Shown: positions 12,560-23,632 of the stretch, piece by piece | How the letters are laid out: each line of letters opens with the position of its first letter | Position numbering within the stretch: the first letter of the stretch is position 1 | DNA from: Mycoplasmopsis columbina | GTDB taxonomy: Bacteria; Bacillota_I; Bacilli_A; Mycoplasmatales; Metamycoplasmataceae | Direction: 5' to 3' | Length of the DNA: 64,000 nt | Assembly (NCBI RefSeq): GCF_900660685.1 | Contig: NZ_LR215041.1 | Coordinates: forward strand, 712,662-776,661 | Position numbers and translations under genes: made by a program | Notes under the pieces: model-generated | What the model saw: only the letters and a program-made list of their open reading frames with translations | What the model was told of the DNA's origin: nothing | The model's database searches: none

Positions 12560-12565
12560 TATAAT
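12560..12565 (+). promoter_or_regulatory. -10 box TATAAT of polC, leaderless-type spacing
   Basis: TATAAT ends 6 nt before ATG 12572 (spacer AGACAT). Confidence 0.65.
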
Positions 12566-12571
12566 AGACAT

Positions 12572-15500
12572 ATGACACATCATGATAACAACTTTCAAAA
12601 TCAAAAATTTTTAAAATTTTGTTCTCATTTTGGAATTCAAATTCCAAAATCAATGTTGAATGCACAAATTATAAATTCTGTTCACGTAAAAGAAAAAGAT
12701 TGTATTCAATTGCATATTAAATTTAATGAATTTATTAACTTTCACGACATAAAGAACTTTAAATTAGCTTTAAACGAAAAAAGACATTTGGGGAACATTG
12801 AAGTTTTTTATGAATTTGACTTATTGCAATATACCAAAGAAGGTTTATTGAATTTTTGCCATAATTTGACTAAAACCAAATTTAAATATGCATCACTTCA
12901 AAATTTAAATTTTGATCAAAATTTAATAATGAATTCCAACTATGATTTCACACTAAAAATCTATAACAAAAATACTTATGAACAAGAAAAAGATATCTTT
13001 TACGATTTTGTTGCTAAGTTAAAAGGGTATGGATTTCAAAAATTAAATTTTAATTTGAAATTAGTTGAAATCAAGCATGAAACACCTATAGAAATAGAAG
13101 TTGAAAAAGAAAATTTAAACTTTGCTATTGCACAAGCTTTAAAAGAAAATCAAAGTATTAAAAAAGATGAAGACAGTCTTTTTACTAGAAAAAAATCCTT
13201 TTCAAGACTAAACACTTCTTATGCAAATACAACTATTGAAAATTTATATTTTTTAGAAGACAAAACTGCGGTTGAAATTAGCGGATTAGTTTTTAAAAAA
13301 GAATATAAAGCCTTAAATAATGCTAATGAAAAAAAACATCTTTATATTATTTCTTTAACTGACTTAACTTCTGGTATTCAACTTCAATACTTTACAAAAG
13401 AATTATTGTCATCAGAAGAAGAAAAAATATTGGAAAATGATTCATGAATTAAAGTAAAAGGTCGTTTAGCTCTTAAAATACAAGAATCAAGAGAAACAAG
13501 AATAATATATGTTGATTCTTTCGAAAAAACTGTTTCTCCTATTTCTGAATCTCAAGATTTAATGGACGAAAAAGATAAAAGAGTTGAACTTCATATCAGT
13601 TCTAAAATGAATACAATGGATGGTTTATTAAATCCTTCTGAAATTATTAAACAAGCAGAAAAATTCAAAATGCCTGCTGTTGCAATTATGGATTTAAATG
13701 GTTGTCAAGGTTATCCTGAATTCTACAATACAGCAAAAAAAAGTAGTGTTAAACCTCTTTATGGAACCGCTTTTACTATTATTAATAAAAATGTGAATTT
13801 AATTATTGGTGATTTTGAAAATGTTAATTTAAGAAATACAGAATATGTTGCATTCGATATCGAAACAACTTCTCTTTTTCCAAGATTTGGCGAAGTTATT
13901 GAATATGGAGCAGTAAAAGTTACACAAAGCTTAAGAATTGATAATAAAGAACAGTTCTTTATTAAAGCTAAACAACCTCTTTCTTCATTTACAACCAACT
14001 TAACCGGAATAACCAATAAAATGCTAGAAGATGGTAAAAATATACAAGATGCATTAGATGAAATTTATTCATCTTTAAACAATAAAATTGCCATTGCTCA
14101 TAATGCACGTTTCGACTATCATTTTTTAAAAGAACAATTTTTTAAATATAATAAACCTTTTCCAAAATTTGCAGTTATAGACACATTGAAAGTATCACGT
14201 TTTCTTTTTCCTGATGATTCAAAACACAAACTTCAAGATTTAGCTAAGAAAGTAGATATTATTTATGATGAAAATCAAGCTCACCGTGGAGATTATGATG
14301 CTGAAGTTTTAGCAAATGTTTGAATTCAATTAATTGGTATCTTAGAAAAAAATAATATTTTTGATTTAAAAACTTTGGCAAATCAAACGTCAAAAAGTTT
14401 ATATAAACGCGAATTTGCTTATGAAATAACTACATTGGCAAAAAATAATCAGGGACTTAAAGAGCAATTTGAATTGATTTCTTTTGCTTCAACAGACCAA
14501 TATTGAAATCAACCAAAATTATTTTGAGAAAATTTAGAAAACAAAAAAAATATTTTAATTGGTTCAAGTACCTTAAGAAGTAAGTTATTAGATGATTATT
14601 TTTATGGCTCAACTTCGTTATTTATAGATACTTTAGAAAAACTTGATTATGTAGAAATACCTGCACCACAAGTATTTAGTCACTGATTAGAATATGGTGA
14701 TTTAAGCAAAGAAGAATTAGAGTTTGCACTAAAAGATATCATTACAAAAGCAAAAGAAAAAAACAAAATTGTTGTGGCTACTGGAGATGTTAAATACAAT
14801 TCAATTTTAGACAAAAAAGCCTATGAAATAGTTGTATATTCAAAAGGTATTGGAAATAGTAGACATTATTTGTATAACTATGAAAAAGCCAAAAACAATA
14901 ATATTAAAATTCCTACACAAAATTTCTTGACTACTAAAGAAATGTTAGAACAATTTGCTTTTTTAAATGATGATAAATTGATTAGAGAAATTGTTATTGA
15001 TAATACACAAAAAATTGCTAATTTATGTGAAGATATCAAAGTTATTAAGGAAGATTTATACACTCCAAATTTTGACAATTCTGATTTGAAGCTTAAAGAA
15101 CTTGTTTACAAAACTGCTCATGAAAAATATGGTGAGATTTTGCCTGAATTAATTGAAAAAAGAATTGAATCTGAACTTACTCCGATTATTAAACATGGTT
15201 TTTCTGTTATTTATTGAATTAGTCATGTTTTAATTCAAAAATCAATTGAAAGAGGCTATGTTGTTGGAAGCCGTGGATCTGTCGGTTCTTCAATTACTGC
15301 ATATCTTTCTGGGGTTAGTGAAGTTAATCCTTTACCAGCACATTACATATGTTTAAAATGTAAAAAATTTGAACTTTGCCAAGACAAAAATATTACTTCT
15401 GGATTCGATTTAGATCCTAAGAAATGTGACAACTGTGGATCTTTAATGGATACAGATGGGCAAACAATTCCTTTTGAAACTTTCCTAGGTTTTGATGCTG

Positions 15501-16951
15501 ATAAAGTGCCGGATATAGATTTAAACTTTTCAGGTGAAGTGCAACCAGAAATTCATAATGAAGTAAAAAACATTTTTGGCGAATACCACACATTTAGAGC
15601 CGGGACTGTACAAACAGTGGCTGACAAAACAGCGTATGGATATGTTAAAAATTATGCAGAAGAAACTAAACAAGAAATTAATGAAATTTACGTGCATTAT
15701 CTAGCTAAAAGAATAGAAGGAGTAAAAAGAACTACTGGTCAACACCCAGGAGGAATTTTGATTATTCCTAAAGAATTCGATGTAACAGATTTTACAGCAA
15801 CTAATTTTCCAGCTAATGATGTAACTTCAACTTGAAAAACTACACACTTTGATTTTAAAGCTATTCATGATAACTTATTAAAACTAGATATTCTTGGTCA
15901 TGATAATCCAACTATTATTAAATTATTAGAAGAATATACAGGAATTAAAACATCAGCAATCCCTAAAAAAGATCCTAAAGTAATGTCTTTATTTTCTTCA
16001 ACTGCATCGATGGGTATTAAACCAGAGGATATTGACAATGAAGTAACAGGCGCCTTAGGACTACCAGAATTTGGAACCAAATTCGTTAGAAAAATGCTCT
16101 CTTCATCCAAGCCGTCATCTTTTGCTGATTTAATTTCACTTTCAGGTCTTTCACACGGAACAGATGTTTGAGTTGGTAATGCAGAAGATTTAATTCTTAA
16201 ACGCAACTTTAAACTAAGCGACGTTATTTCTTGTCGTGATGATATTTTAGTCAAATTAATGAATGTAGATGTTCCGCGTAAAGACGCATTTAAAATAATG
16301 GAAAAAGTGCGTAAAGGTAAAGGACTTAATTCTGAGGAGGAAGAGTTTTTACTTAAATACAAAGTGCCGCAATGACAAATTGATAGTATGAAAAAAATTA
16401 AGTACATGTTCCCTAAAGCCCATGCTGCTGCTTATGTATTAATGGCTTGATGGTCTGCGTATTATAAACTATACTATCCTTTAGAATTTTATTCAGTTTA
16501 TTTAACTGCTAGAACAGATGTTTTAGACATTGAAAACATGATTGACGTTAAAGGTGGTAAAAGAGTTGCCAGAAAATTAAAAGAACTAAAAATTGAAGAA
16601 GCTCGTAGAACCATTTCTTCTACTGATGAAAAATTACTACCAATTTTTGAAATAGTCCAAGAACTTTATGCAAGAGGATTCTATATTAGTAATGTTTCTC
16701 TCACTCGTTCTAAAGCAAATGAATGAGTAATAGACAAAGAAAATAATTGTCTTATTCCTCCTTTTACAGCCGTAAAACAACTAGGACTTGCTGTGGCAAA
16801 TTCAATAGTTAGTGCTAGAGATTCTAAAGAATTTATTTCCATTGAGGACTTCAAACAAAGAACAACAACTAATAACACTTTGCTTGAGAGACTTAAAAGT
16901 ATGAATGTTTTTGATGGCTTAGATACAAAAAACCAAATGACACTATTTTAA
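12572..16951 (+). CDS. polC: DNA polymerase III alpha subunit, PolC type
   Basis: The 1459-aa Gram-positive-type replicative polymerase. In order: N-terminal domain (1-220); OB domain (about 225-330); PHP domain (from V-E-L-H-I-S near 338) into which the proofreading exonuclease is inserted (V-A-F-D-I-E-T-T near 426; I-A-H-N-A-R-F-D near 510; H-R-G-D-Y-D-A-E near 570); then the polymerase core with G-S-R-G-S-V-G-S-S near 900. The four-cysteine zinc site (C-L-K-C near 927, C-D-N-C near 952) and the catalytic P-D-I-D-L-N-F-S near 980 are intact. Many UGA codons are read as Trp. Its terminator is shared with tyrS. Confidence 0.98.
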
Positions 16952-16992
16952 ACTAAAAAAAGATGAATTAACAACTCATCTTTTTTTAGTTT
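16950..16992. terminator. Bidirectional terminator whose stem contains both stop codons (polC/tyrS)
   Basis: A 16-bp perfect stem (AACTAAAAAAAGATGA and its complement) encloses about 8 nt. Its ends coincide with the TAA codons of polC (16949-16951) and tyrS (16991-16993). Confidence 0.88.
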
Positions 16993-18226
16993 ATTTTGTT
17001 TTTAATAAAATTGTTTGTTTTTTTCCTTTTTTAAAAATAGCGTATTTGCCGCCAAATTTTTGCGGTTGATATTTAGTAGTTTCATCTATTTCTAATTCAT
17101 CTATTTTTAAGGCTTTTGTTGAAATAAATTCTCTTGCTTCTCTTTTTGAATTTAAGAATTTATGCTCAATTAATTTTTCAACTAAATTATCATTTTCATT
17201 TAACTCAAGAAGAGGTAAATAATCTTCCATTATCACTAAATCATGTATTTTTAAGGTAGAAAAATCAAAATTTTTGTTATATAAAATTTCAGTAATTTTT
17301 TTGGCATTTAATGCTTCTTGCACACCAAATAAATCTTTTACCACTTCTCCTGCTAAAACTTTTTGAGCAAGATGTTCTTTTGGATTATTATTATGTCTTT
17401 CTAAAATGTCACTAATTTCATCTAGTTTAAGAAAAGTTAATCATTTTAATAATTTACCAACTGCTGCATCACTTTGATTTAATAAATATTGATACATTTT
17501 AAAAGGAGAATTCATTTCTTTATCCAATCATAAAGAACCTCCGCCTGTGGATTTTCCAATTTTATTTCCATTTTCATCTGTTAATAAGTCAAATGTTATT
17601 CCAACAGCTTTATGATCATCACCCTCAACTTTAGCAATCATGTCTAAACCTGTGACAATGTTTCCCCATTGATCGCTACCACCTAATTGCACTTTAACAT
17701 TGTTATTTTTGTACAATTGTAAAAAGTCATAACCTTGTAATAAGGTATATGAAAATTCTGTAAAAGACAAGCCTTTTTCTATTCTTCTTGATACAGAATC
17801 TTTAGAAAGCATACTAGATATATTAATTAATTTTCCCGCATCTCTTAAGAAAGTTAAAATTGACATCTCTTTATAAAAATTGTAATTGTCTACAACGGTA
17901 AGTCCGTGTATTTCTAATTGTGCCACTATTTTTGTTTTATTGTTTTTTACTTGTTCTAAATCAAGTAGAACTCTTTCAGAATCTTTAAAGGATGGATCGC
18001 CAATCATTCCTGTGGCTCCTCCAACTAATCCATAAGTTTTATAGCCATATTGAGCAAATCTTTTTAATGTTGCAATTAAAATATAGTTTCCTAAGTGCAA
18101 ACTTTGTGCAGTTGGATCAAATCCGCCATAAATTGCAGTTTCTGAAGGAATTAATTGTTGAAATTTTTCTTCATTACTTATCTGTTTTAAAATCCCTCTA
18201 GCTCTCAAATCTTCTAATAGAGTCAT
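16991..18226 (-). CDS. tyrS: Tyrosyl-tRNA synthetase
   Basis: A 411-aa class I synthetase. The HIGH-like motif appears as S-L-H-L-G-N-Y near residue 45 and the KMSKS-like motif as K-I-G-K-S near residue 226. Tyrosine-binding marks include Q-G-Y-D-F and G-G-S-D-Q-W-G-N. A C-terminal S4-like domain covers the last 70 residues. UGA-encoded Trp follows G-G-G-S-L. AAGGAG precedes ATG 18226, and the tRNA-binding protein gene ends 8 nt upstream. Confidence 0.97.
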
Positions 18227-18234
18227 GATTCTCC

Positions 18235-18867
18235 TTATAAACTTTTCTTGTATACTTCAATTAAATATTGAATATCAGCATTAAAATATTTTTCGTATAC
18301 TTCTTTTTTATTAATGAATTTGATGAATTTTTCAAATTCATTAAAGTTATCATCTTTAGTTAATCCCAAGCTAGTTACACTAGCAAGCATTCCTTCACTT
18401 TTTACATTCAATAGTGAACCTTCTAATATTTCTTCACCTTTTGCAGTAATTGATCCAGGAAGTGCAAAAACAAAATACATATTTTCTAAAGTGTAAGTTG
18501 TATTAGTTACAATTTGAATTTGTCTATTCTTAATTTCCACTGTTAAAATAGCTAATTTTTCGCTTTTGGGATGAACTTCTCTTTTAATAATTTTTCCTAA
18601 AGCAAATAACATTTCATTATTAAATTTATAATCATTATTTTTCACTAAAACTTCTTTTTTAATATGCTCTACAACATTTTTATCAAGAATTTGATAATCA
18701 TTTTCTAAATTAACTGGATGAAAAAAATTAATTAACTTTATATTAAAATTATCATCTCTTAAAATACTGAAAGTTTCATAAAAATCTACTTGGGTTGGTT
18801 TTACTCTTGTATCAACAAAAATTAAATTTGTGTTTTTGTATTTATTGTTTAAATTAAAAAATATCAT
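18235..18867 (-). CDS. tRNA-binding domain protein, YtpR-like
   Basis: A 210-aa protein. The central OB-fold of the EMAP-II/Myf type runs over residues about 90-185: G-K-I-I-K-R-E-V-H-P-K-S-E-K-L; L-T-V-E-I; Q-I-V-T-N; A-L-P-G-S; S-E-G-M-L-A-S. The N-terminal 85 residues match the YtpR leader region. It probably binds tRNA structure, and its position directly upstream of tyrS in one operon suggests a role in aminoacylation. It contains no synthetase catalytic motifs. Confidence 0.85.
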   Translation of the reverse strand: MIFFNLNNKYKNTNLIFVDTRVKPTQVDFYETFSILRDDNFNIKLINFFHPVNLENDYQILDKNVVEHIKKEVLVKNNDYKFNNEMLFALGKIIKREVHPKSEKLAILTVEIKNRQIQIVTNTTYTLENMYFVFALPGSITAKGEEILEGSLLNVKSEGMLASVTSLGLTKDDNFNEFEKFIKFINKKEVYEKYFNADIQYLIEVYKKSL

Positions 18868-18891
18868 AATGTGAATTATACTAGTTATATA

Positions 18892-18897
18892 TATAAT
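18892..18897 (+). promoter_or_regulatory. -10 box TATAAT of degV, leaderless-type spacing
   Basis: TATAAT ends 7 nt before ATG 18905. An earlier ATG at 18898 is in another frame. Confidence 0.6.
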
Positions 18898-18904
18898 ATG
18901 AAAT

Positions 18905-19792
18905 ATGAAATATGCAATAGTAGTAGATTCTTCTTCTGCGTTAACTAGAGAGGATGCCCAGAGACTAGGATGATATTATTTACCATTACACATTAATATT
19001 GATGGTAAAGAATATCGTGATGGAGTCGATTTAACTTCGAAAAATCTTTTTGAATATTACACTAAAGACGCGGAAGTAAAAACTTCTTCAATCAATCCTG
19101 GAGAAGCTTATTCTTTATTTGAACAACTTTCAAAGGAGTATGACAAAATTATTGTTTATCCCATTTCTAAATACTTATCAGGAACTTGCCAAGCTCTCAC
19201 TTCGCTAGCAGCAGAGTTTCCTAAAGTTAGAGTAGTGCAGTCAAAACAAATTGTGGAACTAATTCTTTTAGATCTCTTTGACTTTGATTTAAAAATGAAA
19301 AATGATCCATCAAAATTTGACCAATATATTGAAGATATAGAAAATAAAGGATTTGAATATTCAATTACTTTAATTCCAAAATACAACAAATATTTAGTTA
19401 AAGGTGGTAGATTACATCCTTCTGCTGCATTAATTGCAAAAATGTTAAGTATTGTTCCATTAATCACTTTCCAAAATGGTCAATTATTAAAAGAAGGAAC
19501 TGGAAGGGTATTTAAAAAATCTGTTATTAAAAATATCCATTCTAAATTAGATGTTTTTGACAAGGACGAAAATTCTTTACTAGTTTATCTTCACTCAGGT
19601 GCCTTAGAAGAAGATTCTAAAGAATTTATAGAAGAATTTGTCAATGTATTTGGTGAAGAACCTCTTGTAAGATACATTGCTCCAGTAGTGGCCATTCATA
19701 CTGGACCAGAATCATACGTTGGTGTGAGAATTAAAATAAATAAAGAATTAAAAAATGCCTTTTTAACATTTCTTAAACAAATTAATAATTAG
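18905..19792 (+). CDS. DegV-family fatty-acid-binding protein
   Basis: A 295-aa soluble protein of the DegV/FakB fold, which binds a fatty acid for the FakA kinase. Family marks: V-V-D-S-S-S at residues 6-11, the T-S-S-I-N-P-G loop near 60, S-G-T-C-Q near 90, L-V-K-G-G-R-L near 160, and H-T-G-P near 270. UGA at 18971 reads as Trp in R-L-G-W-Y-Y. It may act with a FakA/DAK protein elsewhere in the genome. Confidence 0.93.
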
Positions 19793-19812
19793 CAACTTTT
19801 GTTGCTTTTTTT
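19791..19812 (+). terminator. Terminator after degV
   Basis: Stem AGCAAC / GTTGCT, TTTT loop, then a T-run. Confidence 0.85.
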
Positions 19813-19836
19813 ATGCCATTTTTTAGAATAAAAAAA

Positions 19837-19911
19837 TGGCAGGAGTGACAGGATTCGAACCCATAACACACGGGGTTGAAGCCCGTTGTTCTACCGTTGA
19901 ACTACACTCCT
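19837..19911 (-). tRNA. trnW: tRNA-Trp, anticodon UCA (reads UGA)
   Basis: A full cloverleaf: acceptor stem AGGAGUG / CACUCCU, discriminator G and encoded CCA (19837-19839), a TTCGAAT T-loop segment, and an anticodon stem ACGGG/CCCGU with loop CUUCAAC. Anticodon UCA is at 19877-19879. A UCA anticodon decodes UGA and, by wobble, UGG. It is the direct basis for reading UGA as Trp here. Confidence 0.96.
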
Positions 19912-19915
19912 ACAA

Positions 19916-19935
19916 AGTGGTATTATTATACCACT
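19916..19935 (-). promoter_or_regulatory. tRNA-Trp promoter inside an 8-bp-arm inverted repeat
   Basis: On the minus strand TATAAT lies at 19925-19930, 13 nt before the tRNA. It sits inside AGTGGTAT-N4-ATACCACT, a perfect inverted repeat. Confidence 0.55.
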
Positions 19936-19952
19936 AAACTAAAAAATAAAAG

Positions 19953-19974
19953 AAAAAATAGCATGCGCTATTTT
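19953..19974 (-). terminator. Terminator of the broken TM2 gene
   Basis: Stem AAAATAGC / GCTATTTT with a 4-nt loop, then a U-run on the minus strand. Confidence 0.7.
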
Positions 19975-20217
19975 ATCATTGTGAAATAAAAACTCCTTGA
20001 CCGTCTTTCATATTATCAGTAACAGCGAGAAGAATATCCACTAATCATCAAAGGCCAAATAATCCAAATGTAAGGAATTTAATTAATTCTCACAAAATGT
20101 TTCCAGTTAAAATCTATAAATTCCTAATCACCCTAAAAAGAGAGCAAGAAGAGTAGTTACAAGTCTGCTCTTGTGAGATTTTATAGTAACTGAGACAGTT
20201 TTTCTATTTCTAGTCAT
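19973..20217 (-). pseudogene. TM2-domain membrane protein, frameshifted
   Basis: From ATG 20217 the frame encodes a basic N-terminus then L-A-L-F-L-G-W-L-G-I-Y-R-F and meets TAA. One base is missing right there: shifting frame gives T-G-N-I-L-W-E-L, then F-G-L-F-G-L-W-W-L-V-D, and D-G-Q-G-V-F-I ending at 19973. Together these make a normal TM2 domain (two helices joined by a G-x-H/Y-R-F-Y-x-G turn). The slip falls in the turn's aromatic residue after R-F. The terminator and upstream promoter look intact, so the loss may be recent or a sequencing error. Confidence 0.8.
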
Positions 20218-20250
20218 AAAATTCCTATTTTTAAAAAAATTTGTTTAAAG

Positions 20251-20270
20251 TTTGTGAAAATTTTCACAAA
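20251..20270. promoter_or_regulatory. Perfect 20-bp palindrome upstream of the TM2 gene
   Basis: TTTGTGAAAA followed at once by its reverse complement. It lies 33 bp upstream of the TM2 start and next to a minus-strand TATAAT-like sequence (20275-20280). It has no T-run suited to termination, so it may be an operator. Confidence 0.45.
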
Positions 20271-20405
20271 AAAATTATATAAATTTAAAGGTTCAAAAGT
20301 TTTTTTAGAAAGATCAAAAAGTTAAAAAAATATAAAAAATTAACTAAAAATGCATTTTTTACTACTTTTTAAAAAATATGAGAAAATATTGTTTTTATGT
20401 ATGCT

Positions 20406-20437
20406 TTAAAAAAGCAAAGATTTTTCTTTGCTTTTTA
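20406..20437 (-). terminator. Terminator of prfA-prmC-acpP
   Basis: Stem AAAAGCAAAG / CTTTGCTTTT with a 6-nt loop and a U-run on the minus strand. Confidence 0.85.
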
Positions 20438-20653
20438 TTTTTTTAATGTTTTATTAATTAAGTCGATTATATCTTGCACAGTTGCTAATTTTAATAATTC
20501 ATTATCATCAAATTGAACATTCAATTCTTGTTCTGCCTCAAAAATTAATTCAGCTAAATCTAATGAGTCAATTTTTAATTCTTTTAAATTAGATGATAGT
20601 AAAACTTTTTGTGAAGTTTTTCTCTGAATTTTTTCTAAAATTTTATTTTCCAT
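20435..20653 (-). CDS. acpP: Acyl carrier protein
   Basis: A 72-aa acidic helical protein. The phosphopantetheine serine is Ser30 in K-I-D-S-L-D-L-A-E-L. C-terminal T-V-Q-D-I-I-D-L-I matches helix IV. The start ATG lies 2 nt after the prmC stop, with AAAAGGATTT inside prmC as its ribosome site. In mycoplasmas with little fatty-acid synthesis its role is often unclear; no acyl-processing gene is adjacent. Confidence 0.9.
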   Translation of the reverse strand: MENKILEKIQRKTSQKVLLSSNLKELKIDSLDLAELIFEAEQELNVQFDDNELLKLATVQDIIDLINKTLKK

Positions 20654-20655
20654 AA

Positions 20656-21375
20656 TTAAATCCTTTTAACAATTTTTATAAATCTGGGTTTCCCGTTAAT
20701 ATCTTCTATTATTTCTACATTTTTAATTTTAGTTCATTTTTCATAATGATAGGGATTAATTTCTAAATATAGAGTTCCATTTGGCTTTAGAAATTTATTA
20801 TATTGACTTAAAATTTTTTCATAGATTTGTCAGCCTTTATTTTTTGCATATAAAGCAATTTTAGGCTCATGTTCAATTACACTAGCATCGACTGTTGAAT
20901 CATCTTTGCTTAAATAAGGAGGATTGGAAACAATTAAGTCAAATGTTCCCTTGACATTTTCAAATAAATTACTTTTTTTGATACTTAAATTTTTATCAAA
21001 TTTAAAATTAATTTTTCTATTGTATCTTGCTATTTTCAAAGCCTTTTGGCTAATATCTGTCATTAAAATTTTAGCTTTCGGTTTTTTTCTTTTTAAACTT
21101 AAACCAATAAAACCTGAACCAGTGCAAAGATCTAAAATATCAATATCATCTTTTTTTATGTCTTTAGCTATTAAATAGATTAATTCGTCAGTTTCATATC
21201 TAGGAATCAAGACATTTTTGTTAACTTTGATTTTAACATCAGTATAATCAACAAATCCTATAATGTGTTGAATAGGAACATTATTTTTAAGCAATCTTTT
21301 TTCTTTATCGCTAATAAATGAAGGCAAATTATATTTTTTCTTTTCTAAAAGCAATAATTCATTTTTTTCTTTCAT
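20656..21375 (-). CDS. prmC: Release-factor glutamine methyltransferase PrmC
   Basis: A 239-aa SAM-dependent enzyme that methylates the GGQ glutamine of release factors. SAM motif I is D-L-C-T-G-S-G-F-I-G-L-S near residue 100, and the catalytic N-P-P-Y appears in I-V-S-N-P-P-Y-L near residue 150. UGA at 20830 is Trp, so the gene continues 58 codons beyond it to TAA at 20656. It starts one base after the prfA stop, its usual partner. Confidence 0.93.
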
Positions 21376-21376
21376 T

Positions 21377-22456
21377 CTATAATAAACCAGCTTCTTTGAT
21401 TTTCTGATTTTGTTCTTCAGTTAATAAAGCTTCCACAATTGGTTGTAGTTTACCTTCAATTACTTGTTTAAGAGAAGTAGAAAAACCAATTCTATGATCA
21501 GTTACACGATCTTGAGGATAATTGTAAGTTCTAATTTTTTCACTTCTAGCTCCGCCGCCAGCAAGTTTTCTATATCCCGCTTCTTCCTCATTTTTTTTCG
21601 CCATTTCTAAATCATAAAGTTTTGATTTTAAAACGGTCATCGCAGTTTCCCTATTGGCAATTTGGCTTCTTTCATCTTGTGAAGAAACTACAATTCCAGT
21701 TGGTAAATGTGTAATCCTTACTGCAGAATCCGTTGTATTAACTGACTGACCGCCTGCTCCACTTGAACGATAAGTATCAACTTTAATTTCGTTTGGTTTA
21801 ATTTCAATATCAATTGTTTCATCAATTTCTGGTATAACAGTCACAGTCGCAGTTGAAGTATGAATTCTTCCTGCACTTTCTGTAACTGGAACTCTTTGCA
21901 CTCTATGCACGCCACTTTCAAATTTTAGTTTTGAATAAGCATTTTCACCTTTGACTGAAAAAATAATTTGTGAAAATCCACCAGTTGATGCTTGTGATGA
22001 AGAAAGTAATTTAATTTTGAAATCTAACTCATCTGCATATTTTGTATACATTTTGAAAAGATCACCAGCAAAAATGTTTGCTTCGTCTCCTCCTGCTGCT
22101 CCTCTTATTTCAATAATCACGTTTTTATCGTCATTTTCGTCTTTAGGTAAAATTAAAATTTTTAATTCGGCTTCTAATTGCTCAATTAATATTGAATTTT
22201 CTTCAATAATAGACTTTGCTAAAAGTTGTTCTTCTTCATTTTTTGAACTAAGATATCCTTTTGCTTCTTCAAGCATAAATAAAGTTGATTCATACTCATT
22301 AAATTTGTTTGCTATATCTTTGATTTTATTAATTTCTTTGTTCAATCTTGTATATTCTTTGATGTTTGAAATAATCGCTTCATCTGATAGTTTTTCATTT
22401 AATTGATTGTAAGTATTTCTAATATCAGACAAAGATTTATACATTGCTTTTTCCAT
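21377..22456 (-). CDS. prfA: Peptide chain release factor 1
   Basis: A 359-aa RF1 recognising UAA and UAG. The GGQ motif is [10 protein letters not shown] near residue 235. The codon-recognition region precedes it. A code-4 organism has no need of RF2 for UGA, consistent with RF1 and PrmC being paired. AAGGG lies before ATG 22456; a second in-frame ATG (codon 5) is also possible. Confidence 0.96.
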   Translation of the reverse strand: MEKAMYKSLSDIRNTYNQLNEKLSDEAIISNIKEYTRLNKEINKIKDIANKFNEYESTLFMLEEAKGYLSSKNEEEQLLAKSIIEENSILIEQLEAELKILILPKDENDDKNVIIEIRGAAGGDEANIFAGDLFKMYTKYADELDFKIKLLSSSQASTGGFSQIIFSVKGENAYSKLKFESGVHRVQRVPVTESAGRIHTSTATVTVIPEIDETIDIEIKPNEIKVDTYRSSGAGGQSVNTTDSAVRITHLPTGIVVSSQDERSQIANRETAMTVLKSKLYDLEMAKKNEEEAGYRKLAGGGARSEKIRTYNYPQDRVTDHRIGFSTSLKQVIEGKLQPIVEALLTEEQNQKIKEAGLL

Positions 22457-22565
22457 AGTGCCCTTTATTATAATAAAAAATGTTTTATATCTTTATATAT
22501 ATCTAATTATAAGGAATATTAATAATATATAATTTAAACATAAAAAGAGATTAGGGTGAATAATT

Positions 22566-23621
22566 ATGCAAAGAAATTACTATATAAAAATTCAAAAAAT
22601 TGTAAAAGATAAAAATAAAAATATCAAAAGCCAGGTTGTCGAAATTCCCTTTAAAGAAGGTAAATCTAAAAATTTAATGACTTTTGATATTTTATTTTTA
22701 GGCGCTGATTTTAATAAATATTGAAGAAGATATGATTGAGCAGCAAATGAAAATTTTCTTAAAGAGTACACTAAAGAATTTTTAAAAGATACACAATGAA
22801 TAAATGCAGGTAAAATCGTTTTAGATAGAAATACCTATGCAAATTTTACCAATGATGAATTAAAGTGACTTGTTAATACCTTTATAAAGAGAATTAACAA
22901 AGAAATTCTTTTCACAAATTTTGATGGTGATTTTGAGCAAAAAATTAATAATTTGGCTAAAACCGTTTTTGAATTTCAAAATTTTTCTTTTAATTTAGAT
23001 CTTTCTCCACTAAATCATATTTATATTTTCAATAATTTTTTAATGTGCCAAAAAGATCTTGATTATTTGCCTTTTAGTAAAAATCGTATTAAAGATTTTA
23101 ATAACATTCATAATGAATTTACTCTAAAAACTTCAACTAACAATAATGAATACTTTGCTTCTTTTAAATTTCATGAAATTGAATATTCTATCCCTATTTC
23201 TAAAGATCAATACTTAGTGTTAGAAGATGAAATTGAATATTACATTGATAAAGATCATGAATGAGTTCAACTTTACAATGTTGGAACTACTTTTTACAAA
23301 ACTAAAGTTATTGCTATTTTAAGAGATGAATATAAAAAATACTTCTATGCTAAAATAAAAAATGGATTTAATTTTATTAAAGCTAATTTGGTAAAATTAC
23401 CAATAACCCATAATGATAAGATTATTGGTCATTTAGAACTTGATAAAAATCAAGTATCAGACAAACAAATTGAAGAAATTCTAAGACTTCTAAATAACAT
23501 GTTTATTGAAAAGTTAATTATGAATCAAGAATATAAAATTACTTTGAATAAATATGAATTTTCTAAAGCTATCAATGAAATTATGGATGAAATTTATGCT
23601 TTAGTGCTTTATAACAAGTAG
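22566..23621 (+). CDS. Hypothetical mycoplasma protein
   Basis: A 351-aa soluble protein from ATG 22566 (GAGATTAGGGTG upstream) with internal UGA-encoded Trp, for example W-R-R-Y-D-W-A near residue 58. It is rich in Phe, Asn and Lys. No catalytic motif, signal peptide or membrane segment is seen. A membrane protein follows 11 nt later on the same strand, so the two probably form an operon. I do not recognise the family. Confidence 0.8.
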
Positions 23622-23632
23622 ATAGGAAAAAA

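Noticed and set aside
15898..16407. 169-aa minus-strand open frame inside polC
   Set aside because: Lies opposite the conserved polymerase core, has no ribosome site, and is Ser/Leu-rich as expected for an antisense shadow.
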